Origin: Halopseudomonas sp002296055 | Lineage (GTDB): Bacteria; Pseudomonadota; Gammaproteobacteria; Pseudomonadales; Pseudomonadaceae | DNA length: 64,000 nt | Reading direction: 5' to 3' (one strand) | NCBI RefSeq assembly: GCF_050876985.1 | Contig: NZ_JBPAPP010000001.1 | Part shown: piece after piece, positions 32,374-41,479 of the stretch | How positions within the stretch are numbered: the first letter of the stretch is position 1 | Layout: each line of letters begins with the position of its first letter | Made by a program: the position numbers and the translations under genes | The notes under the pieces: generated by a model | Database searches by the model: none | What the model was told of the DNA's origin: nothing | What the model saw: only the letters and a program-made list of their open reading frames with translations

Positions 32374-33242
32374 GCGGAGCTGCGACCTAGTCGGCCGCCG
32401 AAGACATTAATCACCAAGCCGCCCATGACCAGTGCAGTGCCAACCAACTGCAATGCGCTGAGTGACTCGCCCAGCAGCAGCGCTGCTGAACTGAGACCTA
32501 TCACCGGCACCAGCATGGAAAAGGGGGCGACCTGGCCCGCCGGGTAGCGTGATAGCAGTCGACTCCAGAGCCCGTAACCGAGCAGCGTGGCACCGAAGGC
32601 AAGGTAGATCAGTGCGAAAATCGACGAGCCGCTTATCTGTGTCAGTGCCTGGGTGATGCGCGCAGGCCCCTCCAGCCAGAGCGACATTGCGAAAAAGGGT
32701 AGCGGTGGGACCAGGCTGCCCCAGACCACCAGCGCCGTCAGATCTACCTGCCCAACGCGCTTGGTGATGATGTTGCCGCAGGCCCACATCAGCGCGGCGC
32801 AGAGGGTAAGTGCCAGGCCGGTTAGGGTCATGCTGGTGCCGCTGTGCAGGCCAATAAACAGCAGGCCGGCCGCAGCTACCAGCAAGCCGATCAGGTTGTG
32901 CGCGCGTACCTTCTCGCCAATCAGCGCAGCAGCCAGCAGCAGGGTGAAAAACGCCTGGGACTGCAGGGCCAGCGAGGCCAGGCCCGCGGGCATGCCGTTG
33001 TCCATGGCGCTGAACAGGAACGCAAACTGGCCGAAGGAAATAGTCATGCCGTAGGCGAGTAACCAGCGTAGCGGCACCTTGGGTCGGCGGATGAAAAACA
33101 CCGCAGGAATGGCCGCCAGGGTGAAGCGCGTGGCGCCGAGCAGCATGGGCGGTAGCCCGTCGAGACCAATCTTGATGACGACAAAGTTGAGCCCCCACAG
33201 GAGGATCACAATCAGGGCTCGGCCAAGATCAGCGGGTAACAT
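32301..33242 (-). CDS. EamA-family (DMT superfamily) exporter
   Basis: A 313-residue membrane protein with ten predicted helices in two EamA repeats (residues about 12-130 and 145-285). The second repeat carries GLSSAALLLGESLSALQLVGTALVMGGL, summarised here only as its conserved G-E position near residue 263. Members export amino acids and other metabolites (for example the O-acetylserine/cysteine exporter YdeD), but the substrate here is not readable. The ATG at 33242 (MLPADLGRAL) places the first helix correctly; an earlier start would add a basic non-membrane leader. The hydrophilic tail overlaps the YkgJ gene. Confidence 0.85.
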   Translation of the reverse strand: MLPADLGRALIVILLWGLNFVVIKIGLDGLPPMLLGATRFTLAAIPAVFFIRRPKVPLRWLLAYGMTISFGQFAFLFSAMDNGMPAGLASLALQSQAFFTLLLAAALIGEKVRAHNLIGLLVAAAGLLFIGLHSGTSMTLTGLALTLCAALMWACGNIITKRVGQVDLTALVVWGSLVPPLPFFAMSLWLEGPARITQALTQISGSSIFALIYLAFGATLLGYGLWSRLLSRYPAGQVAPFSMLVPVIGLSSAALLLGESLSALQLVGTALVMGGLVINVFGGRLGRSSAQALTTASVSDSSQPMMRNASARD

Positions 33243-33393
33243 GATGCGTTCTCGGTGCAGGGCCTGTGCAGGTGTCACTTGTGGGTGTGCAAGGCGTCGA
33301 CAGGCGCAGATGAATGGCCTTTCATACAAGCACGAAATGCTCAGCCCTCAGCCATACAGTTGGGCGGCGCTTTGCCTGCACAGTTTCGCGAGC

Positions 33394-33425
33394 AAAAAAA
33401 ATCCCCGCTCAAGGCGGGGATTTTT
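33394..33425. terminator. Intrinsic terminator downstream of gltA
   Basis: ATCCCCGC (33401-33408), loop TCAAG, GCGGGGAT (33414-33421), with an A-run on the left (33394-33401) that gives the U-run for gltA on the minus strand, and five T on the right. Confidence 0.92.
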
Positions 33426-33440
33426 AAGCTGCGGCAGGCG

Positions 33441-34715
33441 TTACTTGGAAGGGTAATCGCGCTGCTCGGAGCCGGTGTACAGCTGGCGCGGGCGGCCAAT
33501 CTTGTACGGACCGCTGATCATCTCGTTCCAGTGCGCAATCCAGCCCGGGGTGCGGCCGGTGGCGAAGATAACGGTGAACATTTCGGTCGGAATACCGATC
33601 GCCTTCAGGATGATGCCGGAGTAGAAGTCGACGTTCGGGTACAGGTTACGCTCTTTGAAGTAGGGATCGTTACGAGCGATCTCTTCCAGCTTCATGGCCA
33701 GCTCAAGCTGCGGATCGTTGATGCCCAGTTCGGCCAGAACTTCGTCGCAAGTCTGCTTCATGACCTTGGCGCGCGGGTCAAAGTTCTTGTAAACGCGGTG
33801 ACCGAAGCCCATCAGCTTGAACGGATCGTCCTTGTCCTTGGCCTTGGCGACAAATTTCTCGATGTTCGATACGTCACCAATTTCGTCCAGCATGCGCAGT
33901 ACGGCTTCGTTTGCACCGCCGTGTGCCGGGCCCCACAGGGCGGCAATGCCAGCAGCGATACAGGCGAACGGGTTGGCGCCGGAGGAGCCTGCCAGGCGGA
34001 CCGTGGAGGTGGAGGCGTTCTGTTCGTGGTCGGCGTGCAGGACGAAGATGCGGTCCATTGCCTTGGCCAGTACCGGGCTGATTTTCTTCTCGTCACAAGG
34101 TGTGTTGAACATCATGTGCAGGAAGTTTTCGGAGTAGCTCAGGTCGTTGCGCGGGTACATCATGGGCTGACCCATGGAGTACTTGTAGACCATGGCGGCC
34201 AGGGTCGGCATCTTGGCGATCAGGCGCACGGCGGAGATTTCGCGGTGATGCGGGTCGTTGATGTCCAGCGAGTCGTGGTAGAAGGCCGACAGGGCGCCGA
34301 CAACGCCGCACATGATGGCCATCGGGTGGGCATCGCGGCGGAAACCGTTGAAGAAGTTCTTCAGCTGCTCATGAACCATGGTGTGGTTCTTGATGGTGTT
34401 GTCGAACTTGGTCTTTTCCTCTGCGCTGGGCAGCTCGCCCTTGAGCAGCAGGTAGCAGGTTTCCAGGAAGTCAGACTTTTCTGCCAGTTGATCGATCGGG
34501 TAGCCGCGATGCAGCAGAATGCCTTTGTCACCGTCGATGTAGGTGATCTTGGATTCGCAGGAAGAGGTGGCCATAAAGCCGGGGTCGAAGGTGAAGACGC
34601 CTTCGCCAGTGAGGCCGCGTACATCCACGACGTCGGGACCCATAGTCCCGGAGTAGACCGGCAGATCGATGGGGGCCGCGCCCTCGATGATCAACTGCGC
34701 TTTTTTGTCAGCCAT
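33441..34715 (-). CDS. gltA: Citrate synthase (type II)
   Basis: A 424-residue hexameric-type citrate synthase, which condenses oxaloacetate and acetyl-CoA. Catalytic regions are visible: VLHADHEQNASTSTVRLAGS (residues about 229-248) with the first active histidine, ALWGPAHGGANEAVL with the second, GFGHRVYKNFDPRAKVMK with the third catalytic segment, and the late Asp in NVDFYSG. The N-terminal beta-rich domain is typical of the Gram-negative NADH-sensitive form. It is divergent from sdhCDAB across a 350-bp control region. AGGAGG precedes the ATG. Confidence 0.97.
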   Translation of the reverse strand: MADKKAQLIIEGAAPIDLPVYSGTMGPDVVDVRGLTGEGVFTFDPGFMATSSCESKITYIDGDKGILLHRGYPIDQLAEKSDFLETCYLLLKGELPSAEEKTKFDNTIKNHTMVHEQLKNFFNGFRRDAHPMAIMCGVVGALSAFYHDSLDINDPHHREISAVRLIAKMPTLAAMVYKYSMGQPMMYPRNDLSYSENFLHMMFNTPCDEKKISPVLAKAMDRIFVLHADHEQNASTSTVRLAGSSGANPFACIAAGIAALWGPAHGGANEAVLRMLDEIGDVSNIEKFVAKAKDKDDPFKLMGFGHRVYKNFDPRAKVMKQTCDEVLAELGINDPQLELAMKLEEIARNDPYFKERNLYPNVDFYSGIILKAIGIPTEMFTVIFATGRTPGWIAHWNEMISGPYKIGRPRQLYTGSEQRDYPSK

Positions 34716-35068
34716 TGATGGCCTCCTGTTTTGCTGTATCGAAAAGGTGACCCCCCACGCAGGGCCCGCATCACTATAAGGTGATAAATCGGTTTGTCAA
34801 TTCTGCACATGGCGAAAGGAAATCAGTGCGATTGAAAGTTTCAATACCACCTTGGCAGGGCGGGTCAAGTACACTTTGTGCCTTGGAAACAGAGCGTTTC
34901 CGGCCGGTTGTTGCGTTGTAATCAAATGTTTAAGTCACTATACTCCTTGACCGGCAAAGTGGCCTGCACAGCTTCGCCCGAAGCATGAAGTGTGTGTCAT
35001 TAAAGGTGCCCTAGTGCACCTTCCTATAATCCAGCCCTGTCCACAGGGCCATGAGTGTGAATATAGCC
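34716..35068. promoter_or_regulatory. gltA-sdhC divergent control region
   Basis: The 350-bp space has no gene. It contains the near-perfect palindrome ATTGAAA-G-TTTCAAT (34831-34845) and the inverted repeat GGAAAC-AGAGC-GTTTCC (34885-34901). Both lie between the two divergent starts and are candidate operators. Several A/T-rich stretches could be -10 boxes but none stands out. Confidence 0.5.
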
Positions 35069-35443
35069 GTGAATAGCAAAAGACCCGTCAACCTTGACCT
35101 CAGGACAATCAAGCTTCCTGTAACCGCATACACGTCAATTTTGCATCGCATCTCTGGCGTTATCCTGTTCGTCGCAATTGCAATCCTGCTCTGGATGCTC
35201 GACACCTCTCTCAGCTCCGAGAGCGGCTTTGAGCAGGTCAAGAGCTGCTTGCAGAACCCCCTGGCCAAACTGGTCGTCTGGGGTATCGTCTCCGCATTGC
35301 TTTACCACCTGATTGCCGGTGTTCGCCACCTGGTGATGGACGCAGGTGTGGGTGAAGGCCTGGAGAGCGGCAAACGTGGTTCGCAGGTAGTAATCGTGGT
35401 GTCTGCCATTGTGATTGTTCTTCTGGGGGTGTGGATATGGTAA
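35069..35443 (+). CDS. sdhC: Succinate dehydrogenase cytochrome b556 subunit
   Basis: A roughly 124-residue three-helix membrane subunit that binds haem b and ubiquinone with SdhD. The signature RPVNLDLRTIKLPVTAYTSI (starting near residue 5) and the haem-ligand region HRISGVILF, plus LLYHLIAGVRHLVMD, are typical. I favour the GTG at 35069 (VNSKRPVNLD) because it matches the family N-terminus; an ATG at 35051 in the same frame would add six residues, and neither has a strong ribosome site. It is the first gene of the sdh-suc cluster. Confidence 0.93.
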   Translation: MNSKRPVNLDLRTIKLPVTAYTSILHRISGVILFVAIAILLWMLDTSLSSESGFEQVKSCLQNPLAKLVVWGIVSALLYHLIAGVRHLVMDAGVGEGLESGKRGSQVVIVVSAIVIVLLGVWIW

Positions 35444-35805
35444 CGAATGTCACCAACCTGTCTCGCAGCGGCCTTTATGATTGGATGGCGCAACGCGTCT
35501 CCGCCGTGCTGCTGGCTGTTTATGTGCTGTTTCTGCTTGGTTACCTGATTTGCAACCCAGGGCTGACCTACGCTGACTGGCAAGGGCTGTTCGCGCAGAA
35601 CTGGATGCGCATCTTCAGCATCCTGGCGCTGGTCGCGCTCAGTGTGCATGCCTGGGTAGGGATGTGGACCATTTCTACCGACTACCTGACTCCCATGGCG
35701 CTTGGCAAATCTGCCACCGTTATCCGCTTCCTGTTCCAGGCGGTTTGCGGTCTGGCCATGTTCGTGTTTTTTGTCTGGGGCGTGCAGATTCTCTGGGGTA
35801 ACTAA
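35437..35805 (+). CDS. sdhD: Succinate dehydrogenase membrane anchor subunit
   Basis: A 122-residue membrane protein with three helices (residues about 15-38, 53-75, 92-116). The segment LYDWMAQRVSAVLL and the haem-ligand region VHAWVGMWTISTDYL are characteristic. The ATG at 35437 gives the usual MVTNVTNLSRSGLYDW start and overlaps the end of sdhC; a GTG six bases earlier is possible. sdhA starts immediately after the stop. Confidence 0.94.
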   Translation: MVTNVTNLSRSGLYDWMAQRVSAVLLAVYVLFLLGYLICNPGLTYADWQGLFAQNWMRIFSILALVALSVHAWVGMWTISTDYLTPMALGKSATVIRFLFQAVCGLAMFVFFVWGVQILWGN

Positions 35806-37578
35806 ATGTCTAACATTCGCACACTGACTTTTGACGCCATCATCATTGGTGGTGGTGGCGCCGGCATGCGCGCTGCGCTGCAGCTGGCTCAAGGTGGTCA
35901 CAAGACCGCCGTAGTAACCAAGGTATTCCCGACTCGCTCGCACACCGTATCGGCTCAGGGTGGTATCACCTGTGCCATCGCCTCTGCTGATCCGAATGAT
36001 GATTGGCGCTGGCACATGTACGACACCGTCAAGGGCTCCGACTACATCGGTGACCAGGACGCTATCGAATACATGTGCTCGGTTGGCCCGGAAGCGGTCT
36101 TCGAGCTTGAGCACATGGGTCTGCCGTTCTCCCGTACCGAACAGGGTCGCATCTATCAGCGTCCGTTCGGCGGCCAGTCCAAGAACTTCGGTGAAGGCGG
36201 TCAGGCTGCCCGTACCTGCGCTGCTGCCGACCGTACCGGTCACGCACTGCTGCACACCCTGTATCAGAACAACGTCAAGCACAACACGACCTTCCTGAAC
36301 GAATGGTACGCAGTTGATCTGGTGAAGAACCAGGACGGCGCCATCGTCGGCGTTATCGCTATCTGTATCGAAACCGGCGAGACCGTCTACATTCGCGCCA
36401 AGGCGACTGTGCTGGCCACCGGCGGTGCCGGCCGTATCTATGCTTCCACCACCAACGCTCTGATCAACACCGGTGACGGTGTTGGTATGGCCCTGCGTGC
36501 CGGTGTGCCGGTGCAGGACATCGAGATGTGGCAGTTCCACCCGACCGGTATCGCCGGCGCTGGTGTACTGGTTACCGAAGGTTGCCGTGGTGAAGGTGGT
36601 TACCTGATCAACGCCCAGGGCGAGCGTTTCATGGAGCGCTACGCGCCAAACGCGAAAGACCTGGCTGGCCGCGACGTTGTTGCGCGCTCCATGGTCAAGG
36701 AAATCCTGGCGGGTAACGGCGTAGGTCCGAACAAGGATCACGTACTGCTGAAGCTGGATCACCTGGGTGAAGAAGTGCTGCACAGCCGCCTGCCTGGTAT
36801 CTGTGAACTGTCCAAGACCTTCGCGCACGTTGATCCGGTCACCGCGCCGGTTCCGGTTGTTCCGACCTGTCACTACATGATGGGCGGTGTGGCTACCAAC
36901 ATTCATGGTCAGGCCATCACCCAGGACGCCGAAGGCAACGACAAGATCGTTGAAGGCCTGTTCGCTGTTGGCGAAATCGCCTGCGTATCGGTACACGGTG
37001 CCAACCGTCTGGGCGGCAACTCGCTGCTTGACCTGGTGGTGTTCGGTCGCGCGGCCGGTCTGCATCTGGAGTCGGCCCTGAAAGAGGGTATCGATTACCG
37101 CGGCGCCTCGGAGTCCGATATCGAAGCCTCTCTGGCTCGTCTGTCTGGCATTAACGAGCGCGCTACTGGCGAAGACGTTGCGCCGCTGCGCAAGGAACTG
37201 CAGGACTGCATGCAAAACTACTTCGGTGTGTTCCGCACCGGCGAGTACATGCAGAAAGGCATCAAGCAGCTTGCCGACCTGCGCGAGCGCATTGCCAACG
37301 TCAAGATCGACGACAAGAGCCAAGCGTTCAACACTGCACGTATCGAAGCACTGGAACTGCAAAACCTGCTGGAAGTGGCTGAAGCCACCGCCATCGCAGC
37401 CGAGGGCCGCAAAGAAAGCCGTGGCGCTCACGCCCGCGAAGACTTCGAAGATCGCGATGACGAGAACTGGCTGTGCCACAGCCTGTTCATGCCGGGCACC
37501 AAGGAACTCAGAAAGCGTGCAGTCAACTTCTCGCCCAAGACCGTTCCGACGTTCCAGCCTAAAGTGCGTACCTACTGA
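35806..37578 (+). CDS. sdhA: Succinate dehydrogenase flavoprotein subunit
   Basis: A 590-residue flavoprotein. The FAD-binding motif GGGGAGMRAALQLA is at residues about 14-27 and the covalent FAD histidine is in TRSHTVSAQGG (about 43-53). The dicarboxylate site includes HPTGIAGAG and the catalytic arginine region RLGGNSLLDLVVFGR. It oxidises succinate to fumarate in the TCA cycle and respiratory complex II. It begins directly after the sdhD stop and lies 11 bp before sdhB. Confidence 0.98.
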   Translation: MSNIRTLTFDAIIIGGGGAGMRAALQLAQGGHKTAVVTKVFPTRSHTVSAQGGITCAIASADPNDDWRWHMYDTVKGSDYIGDQDAIEYMCSVGPEAVFELEHMGLPFSRTEQGRIYQRPFGGQSKNFGEGGQAARTCAAADRTGHALLHTLYQNNVKHNTTFLNEWYAVDLVKNQDGAIVGVIAICIETGETVYIRAKATVLATGGAGRIYASTTNALINTGDGVGMALRAGVPVQDIEMWQFHPTGIAGAGVLVTEGCRGEGGYLINAQGERFMERYAPNAKDLAGRDVVARSMVKEILAGNGVGPNKDHVLLKLDHLGEEVLHSRLPGICELSKTFAHVDPVTAPVPVVPTCHYMMGGVATNIHGQAITQDAEGNDKIVEGLFAVGEIACVSVHGANRLGGNSLLDLVVFGRAAGLHLESALKEGIDYRGASESDIEASLARLSGINERATGEDVAPLRKELQDCMQNYFGVFRTGEYMQKGIKQLADLRERIANVKIDDKSQAFNTARIEALELQNLLEVAEATAIAAEGRKESRGAHAREDFEDRDDENWLCHSLFMPGTKELRKRAVNFSPKTVPTFQPKVRTY

Positions 37579-37589
37579 GGGTCATCGAT

Positions 37590-38294
37590 ATGTTGCAAGT
37601 AAGTGTTTATCGTTATAACCCGGAGAGCGACAACGCCCCGTTCATGCAGGACTTTCAGGTCGACACCAACGGCAAGGACATCATGGTTCTTGACGTGCTG
37701 GCCCTGATCAAGGAGCAGGACGTAGGTTTTTCCTACCGTCGCTCCTGCCGTGAAGGCGTTTGCGGCTCTGACGGTATGAACATCAACGGCAAAAACGGTC
37801 TGGCCTGTATCACTCCGCTGTCTGCGGTAGTGAAGAACAACAAGCTGATCCTGCGTCCGCTGCCTGGTTTGCCGGTAATTCGTGACTTGGTTGTAGATAT
37901 GAGCATCTTCTACAAGCAGTACGAAAAAGTTCAGCCGTATTTGCAAAACGACACGCCGGCGCCGGCTATCGAGCGCCTGCAGTCACCTGAAGAGCGGGAA
38001 AAGCTGGATGGCCTGTACGAGTGTATTCTCTGTGCATGCTGCTCCACCTCCTGTCCTTCTTTCTGGTGGAACCCGGACAAGTTTATTGGCCCGGCAGGTC
38101 TGCTGCAGGCATACCGCTTCTTGGCGGACAGCCGCGATGAAAAGACCTCCGAGCGTCTGGCTTCCCTGGATGACCCGTTCAGCGTATTCCGCTGCCGTGG
38201 CATCATGAACTGCGTGAATGTGTGCCCCAAAGGTCTTAATCCGACCCGCGCCATTGGCCACATTCGCAACATGTTGCTGCAAAGCGGTACCTGA
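37590..38294 (+). CDS. sdhB: Succinate dehydrogenase iron-sulfur subunit
   Basis: A 234-residue electron-transfer subunit. The 2Fe-2S ligands are in SCREGVCGSDGM and GLAC (residues about 51-71). The 4Fe-4S and 3Fe-4S ligands are in CILCACCSTSCP (about 145-156) and CRGIMNCVNVCPKGLNP. It passes electrons from SdhA to quinone bound in SdhCD. A terminator-like hairpin 30 bp after its stop separates it from sucA. Confidence 0.98.
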   Translation: MLQVSVYRYNPESDNAPFMQDFQVDTNGKDIMVLDVLALIKEQDVGFSYRRSCREGVCGSDGMNINGKNGLACITPLSAVVKNNKLILRPLPGLPVIRDLVVDMSIFYKQYEKVQPYLQNDTPAPAIERLQSPEEREKLDGLYECILCACCSTSCPSFWWNPDKFIGPAGLLQAYRFLADSRDEKTSERLASLDDPFSVFRCRGIMNCVNVCPKGLNPTRAIGHIRNMLLQSGT

Positions 38295-38605
38295 TCGGTT
38301 GTAATTGCATTAAGTTGGCCTGAGCCGGCTCCTGCCATAGGGAGCCGGACAGTTTTTTAACGAACCGCACGCTCAAAAAGCAGCGGTTTGTATGTACCTA
38401 AACCAACAGGGGCACTCGGGTAACACCCGAACTATCTGTCGGGGCCGGCAATTTTCCGTTCTACGGAATAGGTGGCGGCAGGATCGGAGGCAGCGACACT
38501 GCTCCCGGATCAACGCCAGCATGTTTCGCGCGGATGACAAGGCTATGCCTTGCCAATTAATGGTCTTAGCGCCAGGTGGTGTCCCCTTATAGAGGGTGAC
38601 CAAGC
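38295..38605 (+). other. sdhB-sucA intergenic region
   Basis: This 310-bp gap holds a terminator-like hairpin near its start (38325-38358). Beyond that I see no convincing gene: a 66-codon frame at 38392-38592 has a basic, non-family composition and no ribosome site. The gap probably carries a separate sucA promoter, which I cannot pinpoint. The sucA ribosome site is GAGGG about 10 bases before its ATG. Confidence 0.5.
38325..38358 (+). terminator. Terminator or attenuator between sdhB and sucA
   Basis: CCGGCTCC (38325-38332), an 8-base loop and GGAGCCGG (38341-38348), then ACAG and six T (38353-38358). The 4-base gap before the T-run makes it weaker than a textbook terminator, so partial read-through into sucAB is plausible. 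Confidence 0.7.
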
Positions 38606-41443
38606 ATGCCAGACAGCGTAATGCAGCAGCTGTGGAGTACCTCTCACCTCGACGGTGGGAATGCCTCCTATGTTGAAGAGCTTTATGAGCTCTATCTGCA
38701 CGATCCGAACAGCGTTGCCGAAGAGTGGCGCAGCTATTTCCAAAAGCTGCCGCAGGTAAACGGCCATGCCGGTTCGGATGTAGCCCATTCCACCATCCGC
38801 GATCACTTCCTTCATCTCGCCAAGAGCAATCGTCGTCCGCAAGCTGCCTCCGGCGGTGCGGTCAGCAGCGAGCATGAGAAAAAGCAAGTTGACGTTCTGC
38901 GCCTGATCCAGGCTTTCCGGATGCGTGGACATCAGGCTTCCAACCTTGACCCGCTGGGGCTCTGGAAGCGTGAAGAAATCGTTGATCTGACCCTCGCTGA
39001 TTACGACCTGACCGACGCAGACCTCGACACCGTGTTCCGCACCGGTGAGCTGCAGATTGGCAAGGACGAAGCGACTTTGCGTGAAATCCTCGATGCGCTC
39101 AAGGTCACCTATTGCTCGACGTTTGGCGTCGAGTACATGCACATCGTCGATTCCACCCAGCGCCGCTGGTTTCAACAGCGCATCGAAAGCGTGCGTGGCA
39201 AGCCTCAGTTGGGCGCCGACACCAAGCGCCACCTGCTGGAGCGTCTGACTGCCGCCGAGGGCCTGGAAAAGTACCTGGGTACCAAATACCCCGGCACCAA
39301 GCGCTTTGGCGTCGAAGGCGGTGAAAGCCTGATCCCGATGCTGGACGAAATCATCCAGCGCTCCGGTTCCTACGGCACCCAGGAAGTTGTGCTTGGCATG
39401 GCACACCGTGGTCGCCTGAACGTACTGGTCAACACCCTCGGCAAGAACCCGCGTGACCTGTTCGACGAGTTCGAAGGCAAGAAAAAGGTCGACATGGGCT
39501 CTGGCGACGTGAAGTACCACCAGGGCTTCTCGTCCAACGTCATGACCTCCGGTGGTGAAGTTCACCTGGCGCTGGCGTTTAACCCGTCTCACCTGGAAAT
39601 CGTCTCTCCGGTAGTCGAAGGTTCCGTGCGCGCCCGTCAGGACCGCCGTCTGGACACCACTGGTGACAAGGTGCTGCCGATCAGCATCCACGGCGACGCC
39701 GCCTTCGCAGGGCAGGGCGTGGTCATGGAAACCTTCCAGATGTCCCAGACCCGTGCCTACAAGACCGGTGGCACCATCCACATCGTCATCAACAACCAGG
39801 TTGGCTTCACCACCAGCCGTCAGGACGATGCGCGTTCTACCGAGTACTGTACTGACGTCGCCAAGATGATTCAGGCGCCGATCTTCCACGTGAACGGCGA
39901 TGATCCAGAAGCGGTTCTGTTCGTGACTCAGCTGGCTGTTGATTACCGCATGCAGTTCAAGCGCGACGTGGTTATCGACCTGGTTTGCTACCGTCGTCGT
40001 GGCCACAACGAGGCTGACGAGCCATCCGGTACCCAGCCGCTGATGTACGAAGTCATCACCAAGCATCCGACTACCCGCGACATCTATGCTGAGCGCCTGG
40101 TAGGCGAGGGCGTGCTGACGGGTGATGAAGTGCAAGAGCGTTTCGAGGAATACCGCAACGCGCTGGATAATGGTGACCACGTGGTCAAGAGCCTGGTCAA
40201 GGAGCCCGACACCGGGTCCTTCGTCGACTGGGCCCCTTACCTGAACCACAAGTGGACTGCCCGTCACGACACCAGCTTTGATCTGAAAACCCTGCAGGAG
40301 CTGGCCAACAAGCTGACCGACCTGCCCGACGGTCTGGTGCTGCAGCGTCAGGTCGGCAAGATCATCGAAGACCGCCGCAAGATGGCTGCCGGTGCACTGG
40401 CGCTGAACTGGGGCTTTGCCGAAACCATGGCCTACGCCACTTTGCTGCACGAAGGTCACCCCGTGCGCATCACGGGTCAAGACGTGGGTCGCGGTACCTT
40501 CTCGCACCGCCACGCTGTGCTGCACAGCCAGAACGACGGTCGTGCCTATGTACCGCTGCGCAAGCTGAGCGAAAACCAGCCGCGCTTCGATATCCATGAC
40601 TCCTTCCTGTCGGAAGAAGCCGTGCTGGCGTTCGAATACGGTTACGCAACCACCACGCCGAACGCGCTGGTGATCTGGGAAGCCCAGTTTGGTGACTTCT
40701 TCAACGGCGCCCAGGTGGTTGTCGACCAGTTCATCACCAGTGGCGAGCACAAGTGGGGCCGTCTGTGCGGTCTTACCATGCTGCTGCCGCACGGCTACGA
40801 AGGGCAGGGTCCGGAGCACTCCTCTGCACGTCTGGAGCGCTTCCTGCAATTGTCGGCTGAGCACAACATTCAGGTGTGCGTGCCCTCTACCCCGGCGCAG
40901 GTTTACCACATGCTGCGTCGCCAGGTAATTCGCCCGCTGCGTAAGCCGCTGATTGCCCTGACGCCCAAGTCGCTGCTGCGCCACAAGCTGGCCACCTCGA
41001 CGCTGGAAGAGCTGGCTGACGGCTCCTTCCAGACCGTTATCCCTGAGGTCGATGCCATCGATCCCAAGAAGGTCGATCGCGTCGTCATGTGCAGCGGCAA
41101 AGTCTATTACGACCTGCTGGAGAAGCGCCGCAACGAAGAAGCGGACAACATCGCCATCGTGCGTATTGAGCAGCTGTACCCGTTCCCTGAGGACGATCTG
41201 GCCGAGGTTCTTGCGCCCTACAAGCACCTGAAGAAGGTGGTGTGGTGTCAGGAAGAGCCGATGAACCAGGGCGCCTGGTACTGCAGCCAGCACCACATGC
41301 GCCGTGTGCTTGCCCAGCACAAGACCAAGAATCTGTATCTGGACTACGCTGGACGGGAGGCGTCTGCCGCCCCGGCCTGTGGACATCCTTCCATGCACGC
41401 GGAACAGCAGGAAAAACTCCTGCAAGACGCCTTTACCGTCTGA
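38606..41443 (+). CDS. sucA: 2-Oxoglutarate dehydrogenase E1 component
   Basis: A 945-residue thiamine-diphosphate enzyme, close to the usual length. The N-terminal E2-binding segment includes LWSTSHLDGGNASYVEELYE (residues about 6-25). The ThDP core contains GMAHRGRLNVLVN, HLALAFNPSHLEIV and the GDAAFAGQGVV block that binds the cofactor Mg. The C-terminal transketolase-like half includes RGTFSHRHAVLHSQ. It decarboxylates 2-oxoglutarate and passes succinyl to SucB. sucB follows after 36 bp. Confidence 0.98.
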   Translation: MPDSVMQQLWSTSHLDGGNASYVEELYELYLHDPNSVAEEWRSYFQKLPQVNGHAGSDVAHSTIRDHFLHLAKSNRRPQAASGGAVSSEHEKKQVDVLRLIQAFRMRGHQASNLDPLGLWKREEIVDLTLADYDLTDADLDTVFRTGELQIGKDEATLREILDALKVTYCSTFGVEYMHIVDSTQRRWFQQRIESVRGKPQLGADTKRHLLERLTAAEGLEKYLGTKYPGTKRFGVEGGESLIPMLDEIIQRSGSYGTQEVVLGMAHRGRLNVLVNTLGKNPRDLFDEFEGKKKVDMGSGDVKYHQGFSSNVMTSGGEVHLALAFNPSHLEIVSPVVEGSVRARQDRRLDTTGDKVLPISIHGDAAFAGQGVVMETFQMSQTRAYKTGGTIHIVINNQVGFTTSRQDDARSTEYCTDVAKMIQAPIFHVNGDDPEAVLFVTQLAVDYRMQFKRDVVIDLVCYRRRGHNEADEPSGTQPLMYEVITKHPTTRDIYAERLVGEGVLTGDEVQERFEEYRNALDNGDHVVKSLVKEPDTGSFVDWAPYLNHKWTARHDTSFDLKTLQELANKLTDLPDGLVLQRQVGKIIEDRRKMAAGALALNWGFAETMAYATLLHEGHPVRITGQDVGRGTFSHRHAVLHSQNDGRAYVPLRKLSENQPRFDIHDSFLSEEAVLAFEYGYATTTPNALVIWEAQFGDFFNGAQVVVDQFITSGEHKWGRLCGLTMLLPHGYEGQGPEHSSARLERFLQLSAEHNIQVCVPSTPAQVYHMLRRQVIRPLRKPLIALTPKSLLRHKLATSTLEELADGSFQTVIPEVDAIDPKKVDRVVMCSGKVYYDLLEKRRNEEADNIAIVRIEQLYPFPEDDLAEVLAPYKHLKKVVWCQEEPMNQGAWYCSQHHMRRVLAQHKTKNLYLDYAGREASAAPACGHPSMHAEQQEKLLQDAFTV

Positions 41444-41479
41444 GCGCAGCCAGACAACAGAGATTAATAAGGATCGACA

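Noticed and set aside
35302..37479. A 725-codon open frame antisense to sdhA
   Set aside because: It is the complementary shadow of sdhA; the third-position bias of the real gene removes stops on the other strand.
38392..38592. A 66-codon frame in the sdhB-sucA gap
   Set aside because: Basic, cysteine-containing and without a family, signal peptide or ribosome site; not supported as a gene.
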